A stretch of DNA of 64,000 bases from Quillaja saponaria (lineage: Eukaryota; Streptophyta; Magnoliopsida; Fabales; Quillajaceae). Position 1 is the first letter of the stretch; the number at the start of each line of letters is the position of its first letter. Positions 1 to 13,441 of the stretch are shown here, piece by piece. Position numbers and translations under genes: made by a program. The stretch is from contig CM055611.1 in assembly GCA_029379385.1 (NCBI GenBank), positions 16,128,062 to 16,192,061 of the forward strand, written 5' to 3'. The notes under the pieces were generated by a model that was given only the letters and a program-made list of their open reading frames with translations, was not told the origin of the DNA and did not search any database.

Positions 1-629
1 TTTCACGTGTTTTTTGCTAGATCAGATCATGATCTAAATTTTAATTTAAAAAAAGAAATTGTTAACATAATTTTCTACTTCGATTGTAGTTTCTTAAAAG
101 ATAATCAATTATCGGGTTTAATTGTTTAGAGTAAAGTTTTAATAATCAGATTGACCAGTCAGAACAATAAGACTGTAACTTAGGTGATAAATCAAATTTG
201 ATTTAATCAAAAAAGTCATCTTGTAATTGGACCAGTAAAATCAATAGGACTGGTACTGAATTGATGGAACCAAACTGAATTTTTTCTATTAACAAAAATA
301 TTATTTATGTTAAGAATTAGTTAAATATTTTATATATAAATTAAATTTGAATGATGTGATGCACATTAATTTATTAATTATCAAATTAATTATGAATAAT
401 TATATTTATTATTTGTGATGTGATTTTTTTTAATAAATATTTAATTATTATATTTTTTTTCTTATATATTTAGTATTTATAATTAATAAAACATTTATAA
501 TATTTAAATTTTAAAATTAACAATATTTATGATATTATCCATTTATTGTTAGTTGAATTAATAATTTAAAATCTAATAAATTTTTTGAGCCTTTTAAAAA
601 ATTAGATTCAACAAAAGATTTTGTTTAAG
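1..629. other. AT-rich intergenic DNA, no gene seen
   Basis: No coding potential, RNA gene or bounded element was recognised here. The sequence is A/T-dominated with short homopolymer runs. It leads into the first copy of the repeated intergenic unit at about 630. Confidence 0.6.
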
Positions 630-2200
630 CAACAAATTATGTATAAAATATAATCATAAGTAGATAAAAAAAATATCACGTGCATTTAACATCCACTATA
701 ATTTTTTATTTTATTTAAATAAACTCATGAGTTATAATTTGTTTTTTAAATATTGACGTGTATTGATTAACAGTTGTAGGGGCATACCTACGTTGGACCA
801 TAATTGTGTTTTGTTTGATTGTTTGTAAGGGTATGATTTCTAGAAAAGACTCATTATAATTAGTAAAAAAAAAAAATCATGAATATTAAATTAATCTTAT
901 TTGGGGGAACGTGGACAGAGGGCATGGTCAGTATATATCTATTTAATTTCTTGACTGAACCAAAGTCGGGGATGGGGGGAATAAGTAATATAACATCCAA
1001 ATAAAGTCCGAATCCCAAGAAATACAAGTGCTCATAAAAAAGACAAGTGAATTTAATAAATCGCTCCATCACGTAAATAGCTCATAAATAACCAATTAAT
1101 GATTTAAATTAAATTTTATTTTTCAAAAAATGACATTATATTAAAATTTATTTTAAACTCGAATTGAGTCAAATTTAATTATTTTTTTTAAACTAGACTT
1201 GTTTGATTTTATTAACTTATTTTATTTTTTATATATTTATATACAAAAATAACAATTTATAATCGTTTGTGGTAATAATTATTTAAATGGCATAATTGGT
1301 AACATATTTTGATGATAAATTATTTAAATGGTTCTCTATTAGAGCTTGGATCCAACTCTTGTTGAGGAGTCTACTTGAATTTTGCCTAGTCTGGCTCGTT
1401 GTTATCACTAAAGTACATAAAATATGAACTTAAACGCATAAAATGCAAGGTTTCAACATTAGTCATCTTTAAAAATTAATAAAATACTTATAAATTATAT
1501 AGGTGATATAAGTGAAATGTGTTGTAATATTGTTGAATTGAGTTAAAAAAATTTATTTTATCAATTAATAAACTTTCATAAGTAGACATGGATAGTTCAT
1601 TAATAATTTTAAAAAAATCAAATCTTTAGTATTATAGAATCCACTTACATCTAGGAATGATAATTTGGTCTATCAAATCATACATTATCTAGTATAATTA
1701 AAACAAAAAATTAAAGTGTTGACACAATCCAATATTGAATTTTAATCAAATAATGATTCATTAAGATCCATATCAAATTTTAACCAAAAAATTATTATAA
1801 TAATTTTTTACTTATTATAGCCTGGTTTGTGTCTACAAAAATCTTAACATAATCTAATCTATTAACATATACCTACCCATAATGATTAATTTAACAGTCA
1901 CCTAAACATGTAACACAATTTAAGAAAGTAAAAATTAGATTTTAGTCCAAAGACACGTGGCATGAGATAAGCAATGTTACATTCTTAAAATTGACATTTT
2001 TGTTCTGTTCTAAAAGAAAATTTTAGTGTGTTTGGTAGATAAGTCTGGAAAGAGAAACTTAGCAACGCAAGGCCTTTATTCTTAATTACAGGATGAACAA
2101 AAGTCAAAAACACGTGGCCACTCCTACGAATGAGAAATTAAATTGCCTTTATTTCTTGTGCTTTTTAGATCATAGACTAGACTAGTGACTGAATACGTCT
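630..2200 (+). repeat. Repeated intergenic unit, copy 1
   Basis: This block recurs in diverged form at 4380-6190 and in part at 7500-9700. Two anchors identify it. One, near 780-812, is a phrase around TACGTTGGACCATAATTGTG, repeated near 4690-4715. The other, near 2109-2190, starts with CACGTGGCCACTCCTA and ends in a tail with tandem AGACTAGACTAG, repeated at 6050-6135 and 17,950-18,045. Several CACGTG palindromes (plant G-box core) lie inside. Short open frames here do not resemble proteins. I infer old local duplication of non-coding DNA; whether it once flanked copies of a gene is unknown. Confidence 0.6.
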
Positions 2201-2589
2201 ATCTTATATTAAATTTCATCTTATCAAATTCGTTGGGATTTGTTAGTGATGTTACCAAAAAAAGGAGAAAGATTTGTAAGCAGTGGTACCACGTTAAATT
2301 ACTTTTATACTTAATTACGATTTTTTTAAATAATTTTTTTCTAATTAAATGGCTGAAAGACCACTAACACCTACTCTTAGCTTCTCGCTTAATCATTTTT
2401 AAATATTTTTTTTCACAATTTATTATTATTCATCAAGTTAATAATGAATATGTAATAATTTTTTATTGATAAATTCAGTTTAAAAAATAACCTCTTCCAA
2501 AATTTATCAAATTCTCTCTATTTTATACAATAATTATAATATTTTTAAAATTATTTTATCTTATATTATATAATTATTTAGTTGTTATT

Positions 2590-3720
2590 TTGATGCAAAT
2601 AAATTATTATTATTATGTTTTTACCTTTTTTTTATTAATTTTTCTCTATTTTATTATTAATAGGATTGTAATTGTTCTAGGACTATTGATTTCTTTTTTA
2701 GTAATTCTTTTCAATCTTAATAAATCTATAATTGTTTTAATAATTATAGATTTCAATAGTAATTAAGATTGAATATCTCATTCTTTCTTTCTTTTGTTTA
2801 ATATGTTCTTAATAATTTCTTATTTTAGTTCTTCTCAAATTTAAGAATTAAAGTTTAAAAAAAATTACTATCAATTAAAAGGAATATTAAGAATATAGTT
2901 TTTGTGGTTTTTATTGTTGTTGCTTTAACTTTTAATTCATAAGTGTTTACATATTTTTCAATAATTATATGTCAACAATAGTTAAGATCAAATTTATGAA
3001 TTTTTTTGTATGATAAGTTCCTAATAAGCACAATGTTTTTGAATTTTTCTCAAATTTATGAATTATTTTTTAAAAAAATTAAATAAAATATGAATTAAAT
3101 AAATATTAAGAGCTCCATGATTATATTGTTGTTTTAATTTTTAATTTTTATTTCATCTTAAGAATTAAAAATATAAAAAAAATTATGAATTTAAATTTTT
3201 TTTTTTTTGGTTAAATTATCTATTTGTTTATGAATATAAAAGTGATTTAGCTGAGAAATTTTATTTTCTTAAATACTCTTATGAGTTTTTACTATTATAT
3301 AAATACTTTTTAATTATTATTTATTCAAAGAGACTATACTTTTTTTAACTTCTTTCCTAATTCTTCTTTATTTTAATATTAATATAATTACAATTATTTT
3401 ATAAATATTTTATTTTGTTCTAATTCTTTTTAATATTATTAAATCAATAAATTTTCAATATATCAATAATAATTAAGATTGAATTTCTCTTTTTTTTTTA
3501 ATTTAATAAGTTATAAATAATTATAATATTATAAACTAATTTTTTTTTAAATACTATGAATTAAAAAAATATTAAGGGTACAATTTTTATAATTATAATA
3601 TTGTTGTGCTAATTATACTTTCATATTTAAAATTTTAGAAAAATTATATGTTTATATTATCAATTACATTTTTGTTTAGATTTATTTATTTTTTTGATAT
3701 TATTAACATGGAATATTATT
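2590..3720 (+). repeat. AT-rich degenerate tandem repeat, block A
   Basis: A phrase that reads roughly AGGATTGTAATTGTT, then a run about TTTTTAGTAATTCTT and TAATTAAGATTGAAT, recurs several times at irregular spacing of about 200-400 bases. The same phrases in the same order occur at 25,985-26,636, just before the CACTA-like element. It is non-coding and has no visible termini. It may be an old satellite-like or MITE-derived family. Confidence 0.5.
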
Positions 3721-4379
3721 TTTTATTAATTATAATTTATTGATCTATATATTTATTGTTGATGAAGATATATTTATATATCATAAACATAATTTATGCA
3801 TAATGTATATATCATGAAAGTTAGTATATATATAAACTTGTATATTTACATGGGTTTATAAACTATTGATAGTATTAAAAAAAATATTTTTTTAGATGTT
3901 GTTTCTTATACTTATGTAGGTTTAAAATGGATGAAATTCTTGCTATTTTTTTTATAAAAAAGAAAGAAATAGTTCTATTATTTCATTTTAAATATACACT
4001 GTGAATATGTTAATTTTATCATAACATCTGAAAAATAGTAATTTCTAATTATTGATGGCAAAGTATTATATTTATAATATTTTTGAAATATTTAAAATAA
4101 AAATTTTGTTGTTGGTTTAGATTTATTTAATAATTTTGTGATTTTATACAACAACAATAAACAGTTAGCTTTAATGAAGGGGCCCACACAAAGAAAAGCC
4201 CAACTAGGTCAGGCTGAATAGTTGCTTTCCAAAGTGAGCTGGAGTATTGGATAGTGGACTATAACATCCAATAAAGTCTCAGTAGGAAACAAAGCGGGGT
4301 CCACAAAACTATTAGTCATTAAGCCTAACTCTACCCGTGATAACATCCCCGGGTGACAGTTCAACTAATTCCCCGAGTT
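3721..4379. other. AT-rich intergenic DNA, no gene seen
   Basis: Mostly A/T tracts. A more G+C-rich patch at 4176-4370 (with GGGGCCCAC and CCCCGGG) has no open frame of note. Nothing else recognised. Confidence 0.5.
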
Positions 4380-6190
4380 TCAAAATATTAATTTAAATAA
4401 TAAATTTCTATAAACAACAACAAATTATGAAAAAAATTTATATTATAAGTAGATAAAAAAATTTATGTGCATCTAACATCATATAATTATTCATTTTATT
4501 TAAATAGAATCACGTGTTATAATTTGTTTATTGAATATTGATCAATTTATAGACTAAGAATAAATTTACTAATTAAATGTAGCAACTTACAAAAATGGTT
4601 AGAAGTATACTTTATTTAAATTACACTCCTCTCAAAAAGAAAATTATTGTCACCCCTGCTAACAATGATTAACAGTCGTAGGCGCATGGCTACGTTGGAC
4701 CATAATTGTGTATTGTTTGTTTATTTGTTTGTTTATTTTTGGTTGGTGTAGATATATTTTATATTAACTATTTATATGTTATGTGTATACTTATATAAAT
4801 AATTATTTTAAAATATAATTTATTTATAAATAAATTTTATTTTTATAATTTAGTATATGCGTAAGTTATTATATGTAGAATTTATGTTATTATATTATGC
4901 ATAAATTATGCATGTAATCAAAATGAATTGCTAAATTAAAAAAAAAAAAAAAAAAAAAAGACTAAATTACTATTTTGATACCTTAAAAAAATGTTAAGAT
5001 TATTAATTTTTTTTTCCTAAATGATTAATTTTGGTTGATCAAAATTCTAGAAGAGTTTAAAAACTATTAGTTTTATCTTTTAATGTTCAATTTATCAAAT
5101 AAATCCCAAAAAAGTTGTTAAATTATAAATTGTATACCTCAATATCAAGATTATCAATTTCATCATTCCGGCTATTTTAATAATTAAAATTAACAAAAAA
5201 TTCTCATTTGACATGTCAAGAGAAACAAAAAGAATTATTTGTATGATTAAATGTGCATTTAGTATGTAGAAGATAATCTTGAATTATTATTTTTATTAAT
5301 CCGAAATTCCAAATTTCAAATTCATTCATCCTTGACTAAAGCACTAAGAACACAAATTAGCCCAGAGTAATATTGGATGAATTCTGGAATTAAAGATTTG
5401 AAATTCATTTAGGATTAGTTTGGATGTGATGAATTGCAATTAAAATTGAAAATTGAATCGTAATTTTAATTTTATAGTTTGAATCACATTTTAGAATTTA
5501 AATTTAAATTTTTAATTCAATTCTAAGAAATAATTTCTAGGAATTGAGATATAAATACAAAATATTATTTTTAATTTGTATAAATATATTTATATTTTAA
5601 ATTTATAATTTTGAGCTTGTATTATTATTAATAATTATTTATTTATAATCACATACCACCATCACTAACAACTTATACGACCTACACCTTTATCCATAGG
5701 TATGTCCACCACCACCATCATCACACATTATTGATATCTTCGACCCCTCAAATACGATATCAATCACTGTCAACACATTGAAAACTATGGATGGTCCCCG
5801 TGAACGACTGTCCATCAAGGTAACCAACTGGCCTTATTTTATTAGAATTTACATTTTTGTGTAATAAGTCTGCTTTGATAATAAGTCTGGAAGACAAACT
5901 TTTCAAAGAAAGCTGTTTCTAGTAAGACTGCTCTACTGGGTCCCATACGGATAATTATTTCCAAAACAAGATTTAATTACTGTCAAAAAGTCTCCGGAGG
6001 ACTCAACTAAACGCCCAAAAATAGTCAAGCTGAGGGGGGCCTCAAAAACACGTGGCCACTCCTAAGAATGAGAAATTAAATTGCATTTGTCTTTTGTGCT
6101 TTTTAGATCATAGACTAGACTAAGACTAGTGACAAAATAGGTCAGTGTAAACTTTAATTAAAATAGATTGATTAGACTAGACTAGTGACT
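4380..6190 (+). repeat. Repeated intergenic unit, copy 2
   Basis: It parallels copy 1. An opening CAACAACAAATTATG phrase leads to a CACGTG-containing block, then the TACGTTGGACCATAATTGTG anchor near 4690, and it ends with CACGTGGCCACTCCTA and the AGACTAGACTA tail near 6050-6135. A central part (5280-5470) matches 8210-8360, 12,140-12,210 and 17,400-17,460, around the phrase CATCCTTGACTAAAGCA. Segment 5400-5830 is a possible inserted MITE-like piece shared with copy 3. No coding content. Confidence 0.6.
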
Positions 6191-7499
6191 CAATTCAATT
6201 ATAATAAATAATAACCTTCTAAGTTGGTTTGACAATAACTTTCTATAAGAGATTCTAATTTGTAAAGTCAGAAAGTTATTTTTGAAAGTTTAGAATTCTA
6301 ACAATTTATTTTATATAATATAATTAATTTTCGTAACATATATATATATAGTACGTTAATTATATTTATATTATGTAAATATATATTATTTATAATATGT
6401 AAATATATATTTATAAGTATACTATTCAACCTAACAACTCTAATAGACGTTAGTACAAACAGGTGGTGAGCAGATATCGAAAACTTGATTGTCATCCATA
6501 AAAAACTGGGCAAATAAAACTTGACAATCAACATTCATTAGCTACAAATGCATTTCATCTAAAAACTAAATGCAAATGGTCTAGAACACCCAATCGGACA
6601 GTTACTATATAAATATAATAAATTTGAAGGATCATTTATGATAAAAAGTAGTAAGTAAAAATTAATTAAAACATAAACAAAATAAAATAGGACTAAATTA
6701 AAATAAAAATAAAAAATAAAATAAAAATAAATAGATGTACAAAACTAAATTGTCAAAGTAATAAACCTATAAACATGGAAGTAACATACCTCATCATCTA
6801 GTAAAATTAGTTTTTAAATTTTTTAAAATCCTGTTAGATTATTGTATGATTCAATAGAATTTACAAATAAGAATACATTTCATCTAATATATATTCTCTT
6901 AGTTTTCAGAGATTTATGGTAAAATGAGTGACTACAGCGCATTCTTTAGCATTCATCTTTTTCTATATCTATATCAAAACAAAAACAAAAAAAAGTACAT
7001 AAACATAGATAAGTTGCCAAAAATAAAAAGCAAAAAAATACATCAAGTTTTAGAAATAGATATAAAAAAAAATATAAAAAGTTATGGTTAGTATAAACTA
7101 ATTAATTATGAGTAGATAAAAAGTTTCGAGCTTACTAATATATTTTGTAAATATAAATTATGCTGGTATTATTATATATAATATAATTAGATAATTTTAA
7201 AATTATTAGAAAGTGTTGAAAAAAAAAATTTATATTGGAACAAAATTTTAATTATTTACTTAAAAAATATATTAAATTTTAAATTTTAATTTCATTCAAA
7301 CTCTAAATATCAATAAGATATTTTTTTACAAAAAAAACAATTCATATTATAACAAGAATCTAATAATTTTATTAAAAATATATTAAAATTCAAAATTGTA
7401 ATTTCATACAAACATAGGTGTGACAATATGCTAAATTTAATAAATAAAATATAAAATTAAAACTTTTTTGTGGTAAAGCTCTTTTGTATAGAATAAAGG
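6191..7499. other. AT-rich intergenic DNA, no gene seen
   Basis: A/T-rich with short TA runs near 6340-6420. A 78-codon minus-strand frame at 6298-6534 is low complexity and shows no recognisable domain. No RNA gene or bounded element was found. Confidence 0.5.
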
Positions 7500-9700
7500 T
7501 ATATTAACATGCTTACCTACAATAATTAATTTAAACAGTCTACATACCTACTTTGGACCCACAATTGTATTATTAATTTATTGACCAAACGAATGAGAAA
7601 GTACATATTAGATTGTCTACATCTAAAACCACGGGGCAATTCTTGAAAATATGAACTTCAACGTGGAACAAATGCAAGATTTAAAAATTAAATTGTGTTG
7701 TCTAGATCATAAACAATTATCGGGATATTTCAGAGATAAAAAAATATTTTTAAATTGAATTGATCTTATTTTATTAATTAATAAATTTACAATAATGTTA
7801 ACATCTTTTATATTAACTATGAATCATAGTTATTTCAAAACATAATTCAATAATAAATAAATTTTATTTTTATAGTTTATTATATGTATAATTTATTATA
7901 TGTGTAATTTATGCTATTATATTAGGCCTGTAATCAAAATGAATTGCAAATAGCATAAAAAACAAATTATGCATAAATTAGAGATTGTTATTATTTATTT
8001 CAATGGAATAATTCAATTATATTGATACTCTAATGAAATAATTAAAATAAATTTCACATAAAACATAATTATTGGAGAGAGTTAAAGATAAAAAATGATA
8101 TTATATTTATTTAGATTCTTATTAATGTGGATAAATATGGATATAATTATTAGACAGGAAGAGATACTAAAAATTGCAACCATATAGTATGTAAAAGGTA
8201 CTTGGATTATTATTTTTATTAATCCTAAATCCCTAATCTCCAAATTCATCCATCCTTAACTAAAGCATTAAGAACAAAAATATTACCCAAAGTAATCTTG
8301 GATGAATTAAGGAATTAAGGATTTGAAATTCATTTAGAGTCCATTTAGATCGGGTGAATTGGAATTGGACAGTTCAATTTCAATTTTCTTGTTTGGCACA
8401 TATTTTAGAATCGAAATTTGAATTTTTAATTTAATTTTAGGGAATTGAGAAATAACCACAAAATATCATTATCTTATGAGTAGACTGTAAAATATACAAT
8501 TCACGAGCATGTATTATACTTGATAGCCATTTCTTTACGACGACACATTATATTATTAAATTGATCACCACCATCGACAAATATATCGCGCTGCAACTTC
8601 ATCAACCACTACCACCACCATTGTTATCATCAATATCAACAGTTAAATATGATACCGACCATTATGAGAATAGACCAAAAATTACGACTATCACTGTCAA
8701 GAACAATCAAGATAACCAAAAAAGGTGACAACTTCCACTAATACCCACTAAAGATGACGACAATCACTATTAGGATTTGTCAGAACGTAGACAATCATCA
8801 TTGAACCTGCCAATGACGACTACAATCATCTTCGTAAACAAATATAATCAGTGTTAGAAGCTGAGGGAAACAACGACGACCACCGTTAAATACTTGAATC
8901 ATAAATTGTATTATAGTTATAACCAGTTCCAATTTTAGTTGTAATTTTTTATGTGATCTAAACACTTATATTTTAATTATAATCAATTTCAATTTCACAA
9001 AAATGTAGCTTTAGTATATTATAATAATGAGATAATTTTTATTTTTTGCAGTATTACATTCTTAAAGCCACATGCATATTAACATTACCACTTACATGCA
9101 TATTAACATTACCACTTACATTTTTGTTTTGCTCAAAAGGATAGAGAGATAAATTGGTGTTTTGATGATAAGTCTGGAAAGACTAAGGCTTTATTTAGTA
9201 ATGTTTTTTGAGAGGTGCTTATATTTATGAAAAGTATAAGTTACATTTTATATGTTTGGTAAACAAAAATTTAGAGTGTTTCTGCTCTCAAATATTAAAA
9301 GTACCTCAAGAGATATTTTTAAAAACTAGTTTATACTCTCATAAATTTAAAAGTTTAATATAAACTTATTTTTAATAAAAAAAACCATAACACTACCAAA
9401 TAAAGTTTAATTTTTGTGAATTCTATTTATTGAAAATATTTTTTCTATTATTTTGTCAAACATTAATAGTATAACTTTTTACAAGTAACTCTAGAAAAGT
9501 TAAAAGAATATGAAATTTCGAAAAAATCTATTACATTATCAAATTAAGTCAAAGATTTAATTAGTATCAAAAAGACCCTAGAGGACTCAACTAAACCCCC
9601 AAAAATAGTCAAGCTGAGGGGCCTCATGAAAGTTACATAATGCTAAACTCGAAAAAACACGTGGTGACTAGACTAGATAGAGGAGACCCATCTAAAGGCT
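7500..9700 (+). repeat. Repeated intergenic unit, copy 3
   Basis: It begins with a diverged form of the TTTGGACC(C)ACAATTGT anchor near 7550, contains the CATCCTTAACTAAAGCA block near 8240, and ends with AAAAACACGTGG and GACTAGACTAG near 9650-9680. The order matches copies 1 and 2. A likely MITE occupies about 8334-8975. Non-coding. Confidence 0.55.
8334..8975. mobile_element. Possible MITE-like element with imperfect inverted ends
   Basis: The left end holds a TTTAGATC...GAATTGGAATTGG segment. The right end, read on the other strand, holds TTTAGATCACAT...AACTAAAATTGG, so the ends are imperfect inverted repeats. The interior is trinucleotide-rich (ACC/ATC runs near 8580-8640) and non-coding. 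A related segment sits at 5400-5830. The equivalent points of copies 4 and 5 (near 12,190 and 17,450) lack it, which supports insertion. No target duplication could be fixed, so family and exact limits are uncertain. Confidence 0.35.
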
Positions 9701-9914
9701 AACGGTGATTTGATTATTGCCTGAATTGACAATTTCAAACAAACCCCCAGCATTTATTATTGGACCAAAATAGATTAATGAATTTTTTGACTGAGTGTCT
9801 GAGCGTATTAAAAAGGGAAATTTGTTTAATCATTAATTTAATTAAAAATTTGTTTAAAAAGAGAAACACAGATTTGCCTGTGGATTTATAATTATATGAG
9901 TGAGAGATATGAAC

Positions 9915-12586
9915 AAAATTTTATCCTCTCCAAAAAAATATATTTATTTATTATTATTAATCTGTTCAATTCTTTTAAGGAAACAAATTCTGAGTAACTG
10001 GAGAGAAGAGGATCTGGAAATACTATGTGAATGATATATTTGTCTACTTCATTTGTTTAAATCCTTGTAATTTCAATCGTTTTAGGTATGACTTAAATAT
10101 CTAATTGTTTGTGTTGTCAAAACAAATATCAACTACACTCCCAGAAAAAAAAAAGACACTAAATATTGATAACCACATAAAGACATTTTTAGAATAATAA
10201 TAACAATATGCATCATATCATATATTACATATCTTGTTTTTTATTTTGTATTTATATGCTCATATAACATTAAAATTTTATAATTACTTACTATTATTTT
10301 TAATAAAATTTCATATTAAACAGGAAAATGCTCGCCTGCATATATATGAATTTATTCTTTAGATTTTGTATTTTTGAAAAATCAACTACAACTAACATGT
10401 TTTGATATCAATATTTATTTCAGAGTAAATTACATTCTTCTCTTTAAAGATTTAATAAAATGATACTTAGATCTAAAATTTAGAATATATGATACTCACC
10501 TCACTCAGATTCATAAAAAAATAAAATAATAGTATTAAAATAATTGTAGAAAAAATACTTAAAAATCCTAAATTTTTCATCAAAATGTCTTATTTTAGAT
10601 TTTTACAATTTTCAAATGAGTATTAAATACTATCTTTTTTTTTTATTGTACCTTCTATTTTTACTTATTTTTCTTCATAGCAATACATTATGTTAAATTT
10701 AATTTTTAAATTTTAATTTATTCTTTCTAATAAAATAGAAAAAAAATAGTTTACACATATATAAGTAAACTAGTATTTTTTAGTGATACCTCAAAAAGAA
10801 AAACAAAACTTATAATACATTAAAAAGTTATAAGTCTTAACTTTAAAAGACAAATAAGTCATAATTTTAATATTTTCTTTCAAATAAGTTTTAAATAATA
10901 AAATAAAATATTTTCTTATCACTTTCACATTTGTACTTTTTAAAAACATTTTAGGTTCAAAATATTAATTAAATAGTAAAAAATTTCAAAAAACAAAATT
11001 CATAAAGTTATAATTAGATGTTTTCATAATTTCATTTACTATAATTTTTCTCTTAAAGAAAAATATATTTTCAAGACTAGATATTTATATATATCACTTA
11101 TTTAACTCTTCCCCCCCCTACCAATACTAGAATTTATCTTTTAAATTCATACAAGCTTTAATTTTAGGGTTCATATTATGTAAAATAAAGAAACAACTCA
11201 AGCCTATTTTATTTAATATTAACATTAAAATTTACTTGTATATGTGTAAACTAAGTTTTTTATTCTATTGAAAATAATATAAATAAAATAAATAAATTGA
11301 GTTAAAATGTATTTCTATTAACACTAAGAAACTAAAAGTAAGTGGTAATATAGAAAAATAAATATTTATGACTCATTTTCAAAGAAAAATAAAAAATATG
11401 ATATTTTAGTACTTTGACGATAAAATTATAATTTTTTATTTATTTTTTAAATTAATTTTTAGCACCATTAGTTTTTATCAATCAAAGGGAGGGGAATGTC
11501 TTATTCCCCAAAATTTGAAATTTAATGTTGTTTTAGTAAATTTTAAAAGATGAGAGTGTAATTTAATCTTAATTTTTTATCCTTCTGAAAAATAAATTAT
11601 TATCATATTGTTGAACTCCAATTGCAAATTCTAGTTTCTTAAAGATAATCAAACAGCAATTTTTATTTTTTGAACAATAACTTTCTATAAGAAACAACTA
11701 ATTATGAACAGATGATAAATATTAATTATTGAAAATGATTGATGTATTTTTTATTATTTTATTATCCCTATCAGAACGAAAAACACTAAATTACTACTTT
11801 GATCTGTAAAAAAATGTTGACATTATTAATTTTGTTTCATAATGATCAATTTTGTAAATCAACTTTCTGTAAGATTTTAAAATTATTAGTCTTGTCTTTC
11901 AATGTTTAACATATCAAATAAGATTTCAAGATTATAAACCTCAATATTCAATCTTATCAATTAAATTCCTAAAAGTTTCAAGATTATTAATTTCATCATT
12001 CCGTCTATTTTGATTAATTGAAATTATTAAAATTCTCATTTAGAATGTCCAAAGAAACTAAAATAATTATTTATGTTATTAAATGTGCATGTAGCATTTA
12101 AATGGTAATCTTGAATATATATACTTTTATATTAAACTGTATATTAATCCTAAATCTCTAATCCTCAAATTCATACATCCTTAACTGAAGCATTAAGAAC
12201 AGAATATTGGCCTAATTAAACAAAAAATTAATAATTTCCAATGTTTCATTATTCCTGTTTATGCTACATGGACATTAAAATTACAAATTTGTAATTTTGT
12301 TTTTTTTGACATAACAAATAGATATTTAAGTTCCCAATAAGTCAAATAGACAGGAGAACAAAATTGATTTAAAGGATTTGATTGATAACATTTTTCCATC
12401 CGTCAATTGATAATTTTAAAATGTTCTAAGGATTTAATTTGATAAAGTTAAACATTAAGGGACAAAATTAATAATTTAGACATCTTTGAGGGATTCAAAA
12501 TTGTAAATTTAGTCAGAGGGACTAAAATTCCTGCGTCACCAGCTCGTTGTCAGGTAAAGGACAAATTTTGTTTTGGTGAAAGAGAG
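9915..12586 (+). repeat. Tandem segmental duplication, copy A (intergenic unit 4)
   Basis: This 2.7-kb non-coding segment is collinear with 15,060-17,870. Shared landmarks in order are TTATTATTATTAAT followed by GAGGATCTGGAAATA near 10,005 and 15,165, AGTGATACCTCAAAAAGAAAAA near 10,780 and 15,960, TTTTAGGGTTCATATTATGT near 11,163 and 16,420, TCCTTAACTGAAGCATTAAG near 12,180 and 17,437, and GGACAAATTTTGTT near 12,558 and 17,812. The right edge was split by the Mutator-like element. The two copies differ by many small indels, so the duplication is not recent. Confidence 0.8.
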
Positions 12587-12596
12587 ACAAACTAAT
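12587..12596 (+). repeat. Target-site duplication, left, of the Mutator-like element
   Basis: ACAAACTAAT directly before the element; the identical ten bases follow it at 15,024-15,033. Nine to eleven base duplications are typical of Mutator-like elements. Confidence 0.85.
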
Positions 12597-12930
12597 GGGT
12601 TTTTGGACAAAAGGGTCCAAGTCCCAAAAAATTTGGCTAAAATAGTAAATTTTTTACCATAATAGCCAAAAGAGGGTAGATGTTGAAAACCGTGTTTTGA
12701 AAACACGGTTTCAGGGTCCGACCTGGCGTGCCAGGTCGGACCATCGCACAGGTCACGCACTCGCGCGTCACTCGCGAGTGCAGACCAGTGTTTGTCCCCC
12801 GCGGGGCCCGCTGGTCGGCCCCGTGGGGGGCAAAAAAAAGTCTGAAACCGGCTTTTGAAAAGCCGGTTTCAGACGCCCTACTTTGCAAGCTACCCTGCAC
12901 GCTGCAGGGTAGCCTGCAGGGCTACCCTTA
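12597..12930 (+). repeat. MULE left TIR with six hairpins
   Basis: Outer to inner hairpins: 12,687-12,711 (AAACCGTGTTTT arms), 12,715-12,742 (GGTCCGACCTGGC arms), 12,757-12,781 (GCACTCGCG arms), 12,795-12,831 (CCCCGCGGGGCC-type arms), 12,841-12,873 (CTGAAACCGGCTTTT arms) and 12,889-12,913 (GCTACCCTGCA arms). Short open frames crossing here on both strands are by-products of the palindromes and not genes. Confidence 0.85.
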
Positions 12931-13024
12931 CCCCCCCCCTCGCGTCGCGCATGCAGGGGCGACCCCCCCCCCCCCCCCCAAAATAGCCCGTGGGCGACCC
13001 CCCCCCCCCCCCCCCCCCCCCCCC
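12931..13024 (+). repeat. Poly-C tracts inside the MULE
   Basis: Runs of 9 (12,931-12,939), 17 (12,963-12,979) and 27 (12,998-13,024) cytosines. The last two each follow a GGGCGA-like phrase, so they look like a duplicated C-tract unit. Run lengths may be affected by sequencing or assembly. Confidence 0.8.
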
Positions 13025-13048
13025 AAATTATAGTCAGTCTCCTCTCCT

Positions 13049-13060
13049 CTATAAATATAG
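13049..13060 (+). promoter_or_regulatory. TATA box of an internal MULE promoter
   Basis: CTATAAATATAG lies just inside the left TIR, after CT-rich sequence. A transcription start about 30 bases downstream (near 13,080) would precede a leader ending in a good splice donor. Function is inferred from position and motif only. Confidence 0.55.
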
Positions 13061-13079
13061 AGGCAAATACATAAGCAGA

Positions 13080-13441
13080 GAACTTCATTTCACCACCTTC
13101 ATCTTCTTTCTTTCGATTTACAAGGTAAGTTATTCAAATTTTAATTTTAAAAATTTATTTTTATTAATTAAATTAAATTATTTTCTTATTAAAAAATTTA
13201 TTATGTATACTATTTAATTTATATTATTTATATAAATTAGTGATATTTACTTATTAATTATTTAAATTACGTATATTATTAAAAATTTTAAAAATAAAAT
13301 ATAAATATAAATTATACAAATTATTTAATGTAACACGATATATATGTTTTGTTATTCTAAATTTATTTATGTTTTGTTTAGGATTATTGTTGAAATCACG
13401 TTGCCGGTATTGGTACTTTTTGCTCATTTGCTTCTTACCTG
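13080..13441 (+). other. Putative spliced leader exons of a MULE transcript
   Basis: Exon 1 would run from about 13,080 to 13,124 and end at donor CAAG/GTAAGTT. An A/T-rich intron follows to acceptor TTTGTTTAG/G at 13,380-13,381. Exon 2 at 13,382-13,441 ends at donor CCTG/GTAAGTC. Both donors fit the plant consensus closely. No open frame links the exons, so they look like 5' UTR of a lost or deleted transposase gene. Prediction rests on splice signals alone. Confidence 0.4.

Noticed and set aside
12536..13088. Overlapping open frames on both strands with proline- or glycine-rich translations
   Set aside because: They are translations of hairpins and poly-C runs of the MULE TIR; matching frames appear at the other TIR (14,644-15,120). 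No domain and no codon signal.
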